From Roseiarcus sp963816065 (GTDB taxonomy: Bacteria; Pseudomonadota; Alphaproteobacteria; Rhizobiales; Beijerinckiaceae), in assembly GCA_963816065.1 (NCBI GenBank), contig CAWFJG010000011.1, positions 1 to 64,000 of the forward strand: a stretch of DNA of 64,000 nt, written 5' to 3'. How positions within the stretch are numbered: position 1 is the first letter of the stretch; each line of letters opens with the position of its first letter. The notes below the pieces were generated by a model. It was not told where the DNA came from and ran no database searches. It saw only the letters and a list, made by a program, of their open reading frames with translations. The position numbers were made by a program, and so were the translations under genes. Positions 27,251-36,327 of the stretch are shown here, in pieces.

Positions 27251-28465
27251 CTACCCGTATCCTCCCATCCCCAGCGCCACGCCCGCAACGGCGCTCAGCG
27301 CGACCACGATCAGAGGCGGCGCACGGCCCGCGGCCAGCGCGGCGAACCCGGCCGCGGCCGCGGCAAAGTCGGCCGGCCCCCTGACCGCGCTCGTCCAGAC
27401 CGGCTCATAGAGGGCAGACGCCAGCAGGCCGACCACGGCCGCGTTCACACCCGCCATCGCGGCGCGCGCCCACGGCCGGCCGGAAAGCCCATGCCAGAAC
27501 GGCAGCGTCCCCGTCAGGATCAGGAGGCCCGGAGCGAAGATTGCGATCAGCGCCAACGCCGCGCCGAGGGCGCCCCCGGGAGGCGTGCTGGCGATCGCGC
27601 CGAGATAGGCGGCGAAGGTGAAGAGCGGGCCGGGAACCGCCTGCGCAGCGCCGTAACCCGCCAGAAACGCGCTGTCGGACACCCAGCCCGGCGCGACCAC
27701 TGCGTTGCGCAATAGCGGCAGCACGACATGGCCGCCGCCGAACACCAGCGCCCCGGACTTGGCGATCGCTGCAAGAAAGGCGAACGCCCCAACGCCGGCA
27801 GGGAGGAAAGACGCAGCAAGCAGAACGAAATAGGCCGCGAGGCAGGCGAACCCTGTCCTGCGTCCAATCGCCGCTTGCGGCGCTTCGGCGTGCGGGGCTG
27901 CGCCGGAAGGGCAGACGAGAAGGCCGGCAACGGCGCCGAGCCCGATCGCCGCGATCTGGCTTGCCCCTCCTGGCGCGAAGGCCATCAGCAGGATGGCCAG
28001 GACGGCGATCGTCGCCCGCGGCCCGTCCGGCGCGAGGCTGCGCGCCATTCCGAGCACCGCCTGGGCGACAACGGCGACGGCGGCCAGCTTGAGTCCGTGC
28101 AGGAGCCCCTGCCCGACAGCTCCGGCCAGTCTGCGTTCGCCATAGGCAAACAGGATGATCGCGATCGCCGACGGCAGCGTGAACCCGACCCAGGCAGCCA
28201 ATGCTCCCGAGATGCCCGCCCGCATCAGCCCGATGGCGAAGCCGACCTGACTGCTCGCCGGACCGGGCAGGAATTGGCAGAGCGCAACGAGGTCGGCGAA
28301 TTCGCGCTCGTCGAGCCAATGGCGTCTTCCGACGAATTCGTTGCGGAAATAGCCGAGATGGGCGATCGGGCCGCCAAAGCTCGTCAGCCCCAACCGGAGG
28401 AAAATGTGCAGGACTTCGAGCGGCGAGCCCCTGTTCCGGCCCGAAGCGGCGGGGATTGACGTCAT
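27251..28465 (-). CDS. chrA: Chromate transporter ChrA
   Basis: 404 residues, the long two-domain type of the CHR family, which exports chromate. Each half starts with the family signature: FLRLGLTSFGGPIAHLGYFR and, in the second half, FAFLAAIAKSGALVFGGGHV followed by VLPLLRN. FLPGPASSQVGFAIG and AVPGPLFTFAAYLG are the paired PGP motifs. About ten membrane helices. ATG 28,465 (MTSIPAASG) is chosen, although AGGAG directly abuts it; a TTG at 28,504 is the other option. It is convergent with the dehydratase gene. Confidence 0.92.
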   Translation of the reverse strand: MTSIPAASGRNRGSPLEVLHIFLRLGLTSFGGPIAHLGYFRNEFVGRRHWLDEREFADLVALCQFLPGPASSQVGFAIGLMRAGISGALAAWVGFTLPSAIAIILFAYGERRLAGAVGQGLLHGLKLAAVAVVAQAVLGMARSLAPDGPRATIAVLAILLMAFAPGGASQIAAIGLGAVAGLLVCPSGAAPHAEAPQAAIGRRTGFACLAAYFVLLAASFLPAGVGAFAFLAAIAKSGALVFGGGHVVLPLLRNAVVAPGWVSDSAFLAGYGAAQAVPGPLFTFAAYLGAIASTPPGGALGAALALIAIFAPGLLILTGTLPFWHGLSGRPWARAAMAGVNAAVVGLLASALYEPVWTSAVRGPADFAAAAAGFAALAAGRAPPLIVVALSAVAGVALGMGGYG

Positions 28466-28620
28466 CTCCTGCCGCCGCCCGTCCTCATTTGCGCCATCGG
28501 CCAAGCGTAGCCTCAGTAAGTGGTTTTGTCAGCGGTTTCGTCGCGAGGGACGGCGACGCGCTTGTCCCCCGTGTCGGCGTCGTCGATACGGTTTCTGAGA
28601 TTTCTTTTGGGGATGTGACA

Positions 28621-28902
28621 ATGAGCGCGCCTTTAGCGATCATCGGCCGTCGAATGCATTTGCGGAGCATAGCCGCAGCGATATCGCTTGCAGCCCTCGC
28701 CCTTAGCTTCGGCCCTCCGGCCCATGCCATGTCGCCGATGCTGCAGGGTTGGCTGGCGGTGAACAGCCAGTGCAAGGCCGGGCCGGCCGACGATCCCAAG
28801 ACGCAGAAGGCATGCGCTCGGCGGGACGACCTCAGCGCCAAGCTGAAGCGTAGGGGCTGCGAATACCAGGTGGACGGCGACTGGTGGAAGTGCCGCCGCT
28901 AA
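28621..28902 (+). CDS. Small secreted protein
   Basis: 93 residues from ATG 28,621 (MSAPLAIIGRR), or possibly ATG 28,654 (MHLRSIAAAISLAALALSF). A signal peptide ends at AHA near residue 36. The mature part (MLQGWLAVNSQCKAGP to RGCEYQVDGDWWKCRR) has four cysteines, which could form two disulfides in the periplasm. Not recognised as a named family. No partner gene adjacent. Confidence 0.65.
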   Translation: MSAPLAIIGRRMHLRSIAAAISLAALALSFGPPAHAMSPMLQGWLAVNSQCKAGPADDPKTQKACARRDDLSAKLKRRGCEYQVDGDWWKCRR

Positions 28903-29114
28903 GCGGGCGCATCGTGCGAGGCGTTCTCCGGGCTTTCGGATTATTTCCCGCTAACGACCCCTGAGGAGAGAGGAGGCCGGACGCCCGTCCCTCTCCAATG
29001 GGAAGTGCGCACGACCAAGTCGGCCGAACATCATTGCGCGCCGGTGAGGACAAGAGCCGGCGCAAAGGCCAGTTGCAGCCGCGCCCGCTGAGCGTGGCTG
29101 TCGACATCCGCGCC

Positions 29115-30299
29115 CTACAGCGCGGCGGCGCACGCTCTGATTACTTCCAGCACCGCCCGCGCCGCGTGCGCGCTCGGAGCCTCACCGTCTGAAAGGCGCA
29201 TCGCTTCATCGAGCCGCCTTAGGCCGTCAAGTTGGGTGTCACGCTCGGGACCGTCGCGCATCAGCGCCGCGAGCTCGGCGGCGAGGGTCTGCGGATTGCA
29301 GTCGCGCTGCAGCTTTTCGGGAATCGTCCGGTCGGCGAGAATCAGGTTCGGCAGCAGGATCGAGGGAACCTTGATCAGGTACTTGAGCTGCTCCTCGACC
29401 TTTCCCACTTTGTAGGCGCCGACCAGTGGCACGCCCGCCAGGGCAAGCTCGAGCGTCACCGTGCCGGAGGCGGCAAGCGCGGCGCGGGCCGTGCGGAACG
29501 CCTCGAGCCTCGGCGCCTCGCCGACGACGATCCTCGGCGCGACCGGCCACAGCGCAGCGCGGGCGCGCACCTCCTTCTCGATATGGGGCAGCGTCGGCAG
29601 GATCGCCGCAAACGGCCCGATCGACTCCTGCAACAGTCCGAGCGCGCCGCCGAAATCCGCCATCAGCCGTCGGATCTCCGACCGGCGCGACCCTGGCAGG
29701 ACGACGAGCGCCGGCGGCTCGGCGTTGCGGCGGCGCGCCTCGTCCGGGTTCGGCCTCAGTTCGGCCAACCGCTCGATCAGCGGATGGCCGACATAGACGC
29801 AGGGCGGGCCGCCGAGCCGCTGATACGCCTCGGGCTCGAACGGCAGGAGGGCCAGCACGCAATCGACGTAGGCGAGCATTTTTTGGGCCCTGCCCGGCCG
29901 CCACGCCCAGACGCTCGGGCTGACGTAGTCGACGACCGGCAGGTCGGGCAGCGCCCTGCGCACCCGGCGGGCGACCCGGTGGGTGAAGTCGGGGCTGTCG
30001 ATGACGACCAGCGCATCCGGCCGTTCTCTGACGATCGCCTGCGCCGTCTCGCGGATGCGCCGGAGCACGGTCCTGAGACGGGCGATCACCGGCAGGATCC
30101 CCATGACCGCGATGTCGCTGATTGGGAACAGGCTCTTGAAGCCGTCGGCCTCCATCGCCTCGCCGCCGACGCCGGTGAACGCCACGCCGGCCGGATGGGC
30201 CTCGCGGAGCGCGCGCATGAGCCTGAAGCCGAGCTGGTCGCCGGAATGCTCGCCCGCGACCAGGGCGATGCGCAGCGGCGCGGAGGGTTCGGCGCTCAC
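29115..30299 (-). CDS. lpxB: Lipid-A-disaccharide synthase LpxB
   Basis: 394 residues; joins UDP-2,3-diacylglucosamine and lipid X to make the lipid A disaccharide at the inner membrane. Motifs: LVAGEHSGDQLGFRLMRAL, FTGVGGEAMEADG, VMGILPVIARL, VVIDSPDFTHRVARRVR, YVSPSVWAWRPGRAQKM, VGHPLIERL, VLPGSRRSEIRRL, and ASGTVTLELALAGVPLVGAY. I chose GTG 30,299 because it overlaps the stop of lpxI in a GTGA, the pattern repeated across this operon. Confidence 0.96.
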   Translation of the reverse strand: MSAEPSAPLRIALVAGEHSGDQLGFRLMRALREAHPAGVAFTGVGGEAMEADGFKSLFPISDIAVMGILPVIARLRTVLRRIRETAQAIVRERPDALVVIDSPDFTHRVARRVRRALPDLPVVDYVSPSVWAWRPGRAQKMLAYVDCVLALLPFEPEAYQRLGGPPCVYVGHPLIERLAELRPNPDEARRRNAEPPALVVLPGSRRSEIRRLMADFGGALGLLQESIGPFAAILPTLPHIEKEVRARAALWPVAPRIVVGEAPRLEAFRTARAALAASGTVTLELALAGVPLVGAYKVGKVEEQLKYLIKVPSILLPNLILADRTIPEKLQRDCNPQTLAAELAALMRDGPERDTQLDGLRRLDEAMRLSDGEAPSAHAARAVLEVIRACAAAL

Positions 30300-31165
30300 G
30301 CCCAAAACCCGATGACGAAGAGGCCGGCCGCGTCGGCCTCGCGGACACAGCGGTCGCGCCCGGCGACGAGGACGGCGCCGGCGGCGAGCGCCACCCCACG
30401 CAAGTTCGCCCGCGCCGCGCCCGCGATCGTGTCGGGGCCGATCGCCGGCATGTCGAGCCGCAGGTCCTGCCCGCGCTTCGGCGTTTTGACCAGCACGCCT
30501 GCTGGCCCGCTATGGCGAAGACGGCCGCTTTGCCGCATCTCGGCCACCCGCTTCAGCATTGCGTCGGTGCCCTCGGCCGCTTCGATCGCCAGCACCCGGT
30601 TTGCCGCCACGATCGCACACTGGCCGGCGTCGAAATCGGACAGGGCCGTGAGGAGCCGGGTACCGAAGGCGATGTCGGCTTCGTCCTCGGGCGAAGCGGC
30701 TCGTGCGCCAAGCAGGCCGGCTGGCGCGACGAGGCGCGGCGCGACTTCGTGCACGCCGACGATGCGGACGCCTTCGCGCTCGAAGATCGCCGCCAAGCCG
30801 GTGAGCAGGCCGTTGTCGCCGCGGCGAAACAGTTGCGCAAGCTCGGCCGCCCGCCTGACCGCGCCCCAGTCGAGGCGCAGGTCGGAGAATTCTGGCCGAC
30901 GCATCGCGCCGACCATCGCCATCTCGGCGACGCCGCGCGCCTTTAGCGCGCCGAAGAGTTTCCCCACCTCTCCCATCCGGACCCAGACATGCGGATAGGC
31001 TTCGATGCCGGGATCGGAGGACCCAATGACGCCGATTAGGAATGGCTCGCGTCCGGCCCGACGGGCATCCGCCGCGACCTCGAGCGGAAAGCCGCCGTCG
31101 CCGCACAGGATGGCCAGCCGAGGCGCCGCAGCCGCTGCCGCCGGCCCGCCGGCCGGCGCGCTCAC
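30296..31165 (-). CDS. lpxI: UDP-2,3-diacylglucosamine diphosphatase LpxI
   Basis: 289 residues. LpxI is the alphaproteobacterial enzyme that replaces LpxH in the fourth step of lipid A synthesis. Seen: LAILCGDGGFPLEVAADARR, VRMGEVGKLFGALKARGV, MVGAMRRPEF, GDNGLLTGLAAIFEREGVRI and a C-terminal KTPKRGQDLRLDMPAIGPDT. Start GTG 31,165 overlaps the lpxA stop (GTGA). Confidence 0.95.
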   Translation of the reverse strand: MSAPAGGPAAAAAAPRLAILCGDGGFPLEVAADARRAGREPFLIGVIGSSDPGIEAYPHVWVRMGEVGKLFGALKARGVAEMAMVGAMRRPEFSDLRLDWGAVRRAAELAQLFRRGDNGLLTGLAAIFEREGVRIVGVHEVAPRLVAPAGLLGARAASPEDEADIAFGTRLLTALSDFDAGQCAIVAANRVLAIEAAEGTDAMLKRVAEMRQSGRLRHSGPAGVLVKTPKRGQDLRLDMPAIGPDTIAGAARANLRGVALAAGAVLVAGRDRCVREADAAGLFVIGFWA

Positions 31166-31971
31166 GCTTCTTCGCCTTTGCCGTCGCGCGGGACGCAGAT
31201 CGCCCTGTCGCCGCCCTCGCGAAGGAAGGCGACGATCTGCTGCACCGCCCCCTGATCGAGGTAGGCCTCCGCCACGTCGCCGATGCGCTCCTTCAGCGTC
31301 CCCTGACCGAAGAACAACGTTCTATAGGCCCGCCGAAGTTCGTGAATCGCCTCGTGCGAAAAGCCGCGCCGCTTGAGACCGACGACATTGAGGCCGGCCA
31401 GCGCCGCCCGGTTGCCGAGCGCCATGCCGAACGGGATGAGATCGTGCTCGAGCCCAGCGAGGCCGCCGACGAAGGCATGCGCGCCGATGCGGACGAACTG
31501 GTGCGCCGCCGCGCCGCCGCCGACGATAGCGAAGTCGCCGACCTGCACATGGCCCGCAAGCATCACGTTGTTGGACAGGATGACGCCCTCACCGACCTGG
31601 CAGTCATGCGCCACGTGGGCGTTGGTGAGAAACACGCTGCGCGCGCCAACAACCGTCTCCGAGCCTCCGGCCGCCGTGCCCGGGTTCATGGTGACGTGCT
31701 CGCGGATCAGGCAGTCCTCCCCGACCGCGAGCCGGACCTGCTCGCCACGGTACTTGAGGTCCTGCGGCTGGTGGCCGATGGCGGCGAAGGGAAAAATGCG
31801 CGTGCGCGCCCCGATCGTCGTGTCCCCGGCGAGGCTGACGTGCGAGACGAGACGGACGCCGTCGCCAAGCGTCACCTTCGGTCCAACGTGGCAGAACGGC
31901 CCGACTTCGACGCCGGCGCCGAGCTTGGCGCCATCCTCGACCACCGAACTTGGATGGATCGCAATGCTCAT
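31162..31971 (-). CDS. lpxA: UDP-N-acetylglucosamine acyltransferase LpxA
   Basis: 269 residues; attaches the first 3-hydroxyacyl chain to UDP-GlcNAc. It begins MSIAIHPSSVVEDGAKLGAG at ATG 31,971 with hexapeptide repeats forming the left-handed beta-helix. The catalytic His lies in VFLTNAHVAHDCQVGEGVIL, and the C-terminal helical part (RRAYRTLFF) is typical. Its ATG overlaps the fabZ stop (ATGA). Confidence 0.96.
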   Translation of the reverse strand: MSIAIHPSSVVEDGAKLGAGVEVGPFCHVGPKVTLGDGVRLVSHVSLAGDTTIGARTRIFPFAAIGHQPQDLKYRGEQVRLAVGEDCLIREHVTMNPGTAAGGSETVVGARSVFLTNAHVAHDCQVGEGVILSNNVMLAGHVQVGDFAIVGGGAAAHQFVRIGAHAFVGGLAGLEHDLIPFGMALGNRAALAGLNVVGLKRRGFSHEAIHELRRAYRTLFFGQGTLKERIGDVAEAYLDQGAVQQIVAFLREGGDRAICVPRDGKGEEA

Positions 31972-32432
31972 TCCCGCACCAACATCGCGGACACCTCGGC
32001 TTCGCACACGAGCACACCGTCGACTTTGGCCTCGCCACGGAACCACCACATGTTCCGCTTCTTCGCGATCCGCGTCATGTGGAACCTGACCTGGTCGCCC
32101 GGTACGACGGGCTTGCGGAACTTCGCCTTGTCAATGGTCATCAGATAAACGACGCTGGGCGCGCCGCCCTGCTGCTGCGAGGCCACACAGAGCGCGCCAG
32201 CGGTCTGCGCCATCGCTTCGATCAGCAGCACGCCCGGCATCACAGGGCGACCTGGGAAGTGACCCACGAACTGAGGCTCGTTCACCGTCACATTCTTGAT
32301 CCCGACGCCGTACTCGTCGGCCTGCGCCTCGACGATCCGATCGACGAGCAGGAACGGATAGCGGTGCGGCAGCAGCGTCAGGAGCTTCTGAATGTCATAG
32401 CTTTCAATGACATGACCGGTCTCGGCGTTCAC
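31968..32432 (-). CDS. fabZ: 3-hydroxyacyl-ACP dehydratase FabZ
   Basis: 154 residues; the hot-dog-fold dehydratase of fatty acid elongation, working on the same hydroxyacyl-ACP pool that feeds LpxA and LpxD. Motifs: LLPHRYPFLLVDRIVE and the active-site VGHFPGRPVMPGVLLIEAMA (His and Glu). GTG 32,432 is chosen since GGGGGGACAG lies just upstream; the open frame continues to 32,486. Confidence 0.95.
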   Translation of the reverse strand: MNAETGHVIESYDIQKLLTLLPHRYPFLLVDRIVEAQADEYGVGIKNVTVNEPQFVGHFPGRPVMPGVLLIEAMAQTAGALCVASQQQGGAPSVVYLMTIDKAKFRKPVVPGDQVRFHMTRIAKKRNMWWFRGEAKVDGVLVCEAEVSAMLVRE

Positions 32433-32460
32433 TCTGTCCCCCCTTTCTGCGTGGGTTGGC

Positions 32461-33538
32461 TCATGGATCGTCCGTGGCGTGCGCACCGGCGCGTGCGGCG
32501 GCGAGCTTCTTCATCGCCGCCACCTCGCGGAAAAATTCGCGGATCGGCTTCGCTGGAGCGCCTCCCCAGCGTTCGCCCGCCGGGACGTCGGTCATAACGC
32601 CCGCAGCTGCTGCGATCTGGGCCCCCGCGCCGATTTTGAGATGACCTGCGATCCCGGCCTGGCCGCCGAGCGCCGCGAAATCGCCGATGATGCTCGATCC
32701 GGACACGCCAGATTGCGAAACGAGCACGGCGTGACGGCCGATGACGACGTTGTGGGCGACCATCACCAAATTATCGATTTTCGCGCCTTCGCCGATCACC
32801 GTGTCGCGATTGGCGCCCCGGTCGATGGTCACGCCAGCCCCGATCTCGACGTCGTCCTGAATGATGACCCGGCCGACTTGCGGAACCTTGAGGTGGCCGC
32901 GCGCGCCGAGCGCGAAGCCAAACCCATCCTGGCCGATATGGACGCCCGGATGGATGATCACGCGGTCGCCGATCAGCGCCGCCATGATTGTCGTAGTGGC
33001 GCCGATCGCTCCGTTGCGGCCGATCCGCACGTCCGGACCGATGACCGCGTTCGCCCCGATCACCGTGCCGGCGCCGATCTCGGCGTCGCGCCCGATCACC
33101 GCCCCCGGATCGACGACGACGCCGGGCTCGAGCCGCGCCGAAGCGTGAACATGGGCCTCGCGCGATACGCCTGTCTCGCCGAAGGTCGACCCCGGCTTCA
33201 TCGCCGAAGGGTAAAGTCTCCGCCATCACCTGCGCCATAGCGCGATAGGGCTCGTGCGCGACGAGGACGGCGCAACCGGTCGGCGCGTGCCCCGCATAGC
33301 GCGCCGAGACGAGCGCGGCCGCGGCCCGGCTCGCCTTGAGCGCGCCGACATATCTCGGGTTGTCGAGGAAAGTCAGGTCGCCCGGGCCAGCCTGATCGAG
33401 CGCAGCGACGTCGTGAATCACGAGGTCGCCGTCCGCGGCGGCGGCGAGAGCGGCCCCGCACCAGCCGGCGACTTCAGCCAGCGTCGGCGCGCAGCTTTGC
33501 GGAAAGAAGCGAATTCTGGCCAACGCGCCGGGTTCCAT
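32461..33538 (-). CDS. lpxD: UDP-3-O-acylglucosamine N-acyltransferase LpxD (frameshifted)
   Basis: About 358 residues; adds the N-linked acyl chain in lipid A synthesis. The N-terminal uridine-binding domain starts at ATG 33,538 (MEPGALARIRFFPQS) and includes GDLTFLDNPRYVGALKASRA. The beta-helix domain has many hexapeptides, TIDRGANRDTVIGEGAKIDN and the catalytic His in NLVMVAHNVVIGRHAVLVSQ. The frame is lost near 33,203; one missing base restores AETLYPSAMKPGST. LpxD is essential in most such bacteria, so an indel error is likely. Confidence 0.94.
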
Positions 33539-33550
33539 CAATGCGACGAC

Positions 33551-33575
33551 GGGCGCGTCACCCCGTGACGCGCCC
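33551..33575 (-). terminator. Perfect 11-bp hairpin between bamA and lpxD
   Basis: GGGCGCGTCAC (33,551-33,561), three-base loop, and its exact complement (33,565-33,575). It lies 28 bases past the bamA stop and just before lpxD. No T-run follows on the minus strand, so it may lower read-through or stabilise the bamA mRNA end rather than stop transcription fully. Confidence 0.55.
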
Positions 33576-33603
33576 GCGATGCGTGTGTTCGGGACGCTCG
33601 AAC

Positions 33604-36072
33604 CTAGAAGGTCGCGCCGCCCGAGAAGTTGAAGACCTGAAGCTGGTCGTACTTGCCCTTCGAGAGCGGAAGGGCGAAATCGAACCGGATCGGCCCCATC
33701 GGCGATGCCCAGATCAGACTCGCGCCGACCGAGGTGCGAATCACGTTCGGGTCCCAAACATTGGCGCAGCTTGGTTGGGTGATCAGAAAGACGTTCTGAC
33801 CCGGACAATAGCTGTACCCAAGGAAGTTCGAGAAGTTGGTCTGACCGCCGTAGCCGATCAGATTGCCGGCGTCGGCGAACAGGGCGCCCTTGAGCCCTAT
33901 CTCCTTTGGTAAGCCAAAAATCGGAAAGTCGACTTCCGCGGAGGCGCCGTAGTAGGTCGTGCCGCCGATCCCCGCGCCCATGATGTTGTCCAAACCGCTT
34001 GCAATATCGCGGGGGCCAATGCCGCCCGGCGCAAAGCCGCGTACCAGTTCCGGCCCCATCATGAAGTTGTTGATGAGGTCGAGCGGCTGGGACCCGAATC
34101 CGTTGATCTGGCCGCCCTGCAGGTGGACGATACCGGTGAAGTCCTCGGTGATCGGGTGATACCAGCGCGCGTCAAAGGTCTCGCGAATGAAGTCGGATTG
34201 GCCGCCGAGGCCGGCGAAGTCTTGCTTGTAGGTCGCGTACCAGCCGCTGGTCGGATCCTTGCGATTGTCGAGCGTGTTGTAGCTCAGAGAAAACCCGGCC
34301 ATCGACGTGATAATTGCGCCCTGGGACGCAGCCTGCTTGATTTCCACCGGCGCCTCGCCATTGGTCAAGCAGTTGACGAACGGGGTCGGGGTGATGGTGT
34401 AGAACGTTCCGCCGATGATCCACGGCGAGTTCGGCCCGCTACAGTCGCCATAGGGCTGAGAAGTGGTATTCGGAACTGTAATCTTCGACTGGTACAGCGA
34501 GTAGTTCGGCTGGAACGTCAGGTCGTCAGTAACCGGAATGCCGAGCCTGAGCGTGGCGCCGGTTGTCCAGTTCTCATACATTGCGTACGGATTCAGCAGA
34601 TTGACCTGGTGGTAGACGTCGAAGCCGGCCGCCAGCCGCTGGCCAAGAAAGTAAGGCTCGGTGAACGACGCCTTCCAGCCCTGGCTGAACTGGCCGTCGG
34701 ACACGCTCAGGCGGACGTACTGGCCGCGGCCGAGAAAATTGGTCTCGGTATAGGCGAGTTCCGCCATAATGCCCATCATCGTCGAATAGCCGCCACTGAG
34801 GCTAATCGAGCCGGTCGGCTGGTCTTCGACGTCGACCACGATGATGACGCGGTCCGGCGCGGAACCGGGGCGGTTCGAGATATGGACCTTCTTGAAATAG
34901 CCGAGGCTGTTCAGCCGGCGCTCTGCCCGCTCGATCATGGCGTGGTTGTAGGGGTCGCCTTCGCCGATGTCGAACTCCCGACGAATGACATAGTCGCGCG
35001 TCCTCGTGTTGCCGGTGATGTCGATCCGTTCGATGTAAACCTTCGGACCATCGTCGACCGTGTAGTTCAGCGCGATGGCGTGGTTCGCCGTGTCGCGGTC
35101 GCCGTGGGGGCGCACTTCCGAGAAGGCATAGCCGTGGCTCGCGACGTCGCGGCTCATCGCGTCGACCGTCTTGTCGACGCCGCCGGCGTCGTAGACATCG
35201 CCTGCGCGCAGAGTGGAGTGTCGCAGCAGCGTCGGCCCATCGATGGCTGGAATATGAGAGTTCACGCTGACGCCAGAAACGTGATACTGCGGCCCCTCGT
35301 CAAGCGTAATGGTAATTACGTAGCCCGGAGGATTCGCCTGGTAGGCGACGTCGGTGTTGACGATCCGGAAGTCGGCGTATCCGTTCTTCATGTAATAGCG
35401 ACGGATCGCTTCCTCGTCCGAGGCAAGCCGATCGGGATCATAGACGTCCGTACTCTTGAACCAAGACAATAGGTTCATTGTGCTCGTCTGCATTAGGTTG
35501 TGCAGGCGATAGCTGGAGACGGCGTTATTGCCGACGAAGCGGATATCGCGGACGCCGGTCTTCCCGTGTTCGTCGACGGTAAAGACGACATCGACGCGCC
35601 CATTGGGAAGCTGAACGAGACGTTTGGTGACCTGGGCCTCGTTGAAACCATATTTTCTGTAAGCGTCCTTGATCCGGCCGACATCGGCGTCGCCCAGGGC
35701 CTCGTTATACGCCACGCCCGGTTTCGACTGGACCTCAACTTCGAGTTGCTCTTTGGTGATCTTGCTGTTGCCCTCGAATGCGACGCGATTGATGATCTGC
35801 TTGCCGGAAGCGAGGGATACGACGATTCGGCCGTCTTCCGACCGGGCGCTGACCGAGGAATAGATCCCTGTCGCCTTCAGGTCCTCAACGCCGCGCTGGA
35901 TGGAGGCAGGGTCCATCCCGCTGAAGTAGGGCTTGAGACTAGCCGGGGTGACGCCGGTGTTCCCCTCGACCACGATCTGCTGCGCGAAGGCCGGCGTCGC
36001 TGGCGCCAACCCGCCGAATGCGATCACGACCGCCAGAACCAGAGCGCCGAATAAGCTTCGAATCGAATTCAT
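33604..36072 (-). CDS. bamA: Outer-membrane protein assembly factor BamA
   Basis: 822 residues; the central pore of the BAM complex that folds beta-barrel proteins into the outer membrane. The signal peptide (LFGALVLAVVIAFGGLAPAT) ends near residue 30. Five POTRA domains follow (about 30-425: for example QIVVEGNTGVTPASLKPYFS, RVAFEGNSKITKEQLEVEVQ, DIRFVGNNAVSSYRLHNLMQ). The C-terminal barrel includes ELVRGFAPGGIGPRD (loop 6 V/IRGF motif) and the last strand ending F. Located between rseP and lpxD in the standard alphaproteobacterial order. Confidence 0.97.
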   Translation of the reverse strand: MNSIRSLFGALVLAVVIAFGGLAPATPAFAQQIVVEGNTGVTPASLKPYFSGMDPASIQRGVEDLKATGIYSSVSARSEDGRIVVSLASGKQIINRVAFEGNSKITKEQLEVEVQSKPGVAYNEALGDADVGRIKDAYRKYGFNEAQVTKRLVQLPNGRVDVVFTVDEHGKTGVRDIRFVGNNAVSSYRLHNLMQTSTMNLLSWFKSTDVYDPDRLASDEEAIRRYYMKNGYADFRIVNTDVAYQANPPGYVITITLDEGPQYHVSGVSVNSHIPAIDGPTLLRHSTLRAGDVYDAGGVDKTVDAMSRDVASHGYAFSEVRPHGDRDTANHAIALNYTVDDGPKVYIERIDITGNTRTRDYVIRREFDIGEGDPYNHAMIERAERRLNSLGYFKKVHISNRPGSAPDRVIIVVDVEDQPTGSISLSGGYSTMMGIMAELAYTETNFLGRGQYVRLSVSDGQFSQGWKASFTEPYFLGQRLAAGFDVYHQVNLLNPYAMYENWTTGATLRLGIPVTDDLTFQPNYSLYQSKITVPNTTSQPYGDCSGPNSPWIIGGTFYTITPTPFVNCLTNGEAPVEIKQAASQGAIITSMAGFSLSYNTLDNRKDPTSGWYATYKQDFAGLGGQSDFIRETFDARWYHPITEDFTGIVHLQGGQINGFGSQPLDLINNFMMGPELVRGFAPGGIGPRDIASGLDNIMGAGIGGTTYYGASAEVDFPIFGLPKEIGLKGALFADAGNLIGYGGQTNFSNFLGYSYCPGQNVFLITQPSCANVWDPNVIRTSVGASLIWASPMGPIRFDFALPLSKGKYDQLQVFNFSGGATF

Positions 36073-36327
36073 GTCGCCCTTAGTCCCTCTTAGCGCGGTG
36101 CGAAAAATGCTTCCCGCGCCGCTTACCCGCTACGGTCGCGGTTCGGTCCGCGCCAAGTTCGTTACGAGACGCGCATGCGCCGCCTCGCCCGCTGCCCCGC
36201 GCGGGGCCGGACACGATTAAGGGCCTTTTACCGTTTTCGACCACATCTGCAAACCACTATTCGGCAGACTCTACACCATTTCGCGAGGGCGTTGCCGCGA
36301 GGACACGCTAAGATGGTCGACGTTCCG

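Noticed and set aside
29232..30998. A 588-codon open frame opposite lpxB and lpxI
   Set aside because: Shadow frame across two well-supported genes; Arg/Ala-rich with no motif.
34123..35472. A 449-codon open frame opposite bamA
   Set aside because: Antisense shadow of bamA; composition is typical of the reverse frame and no family pattern is visible.
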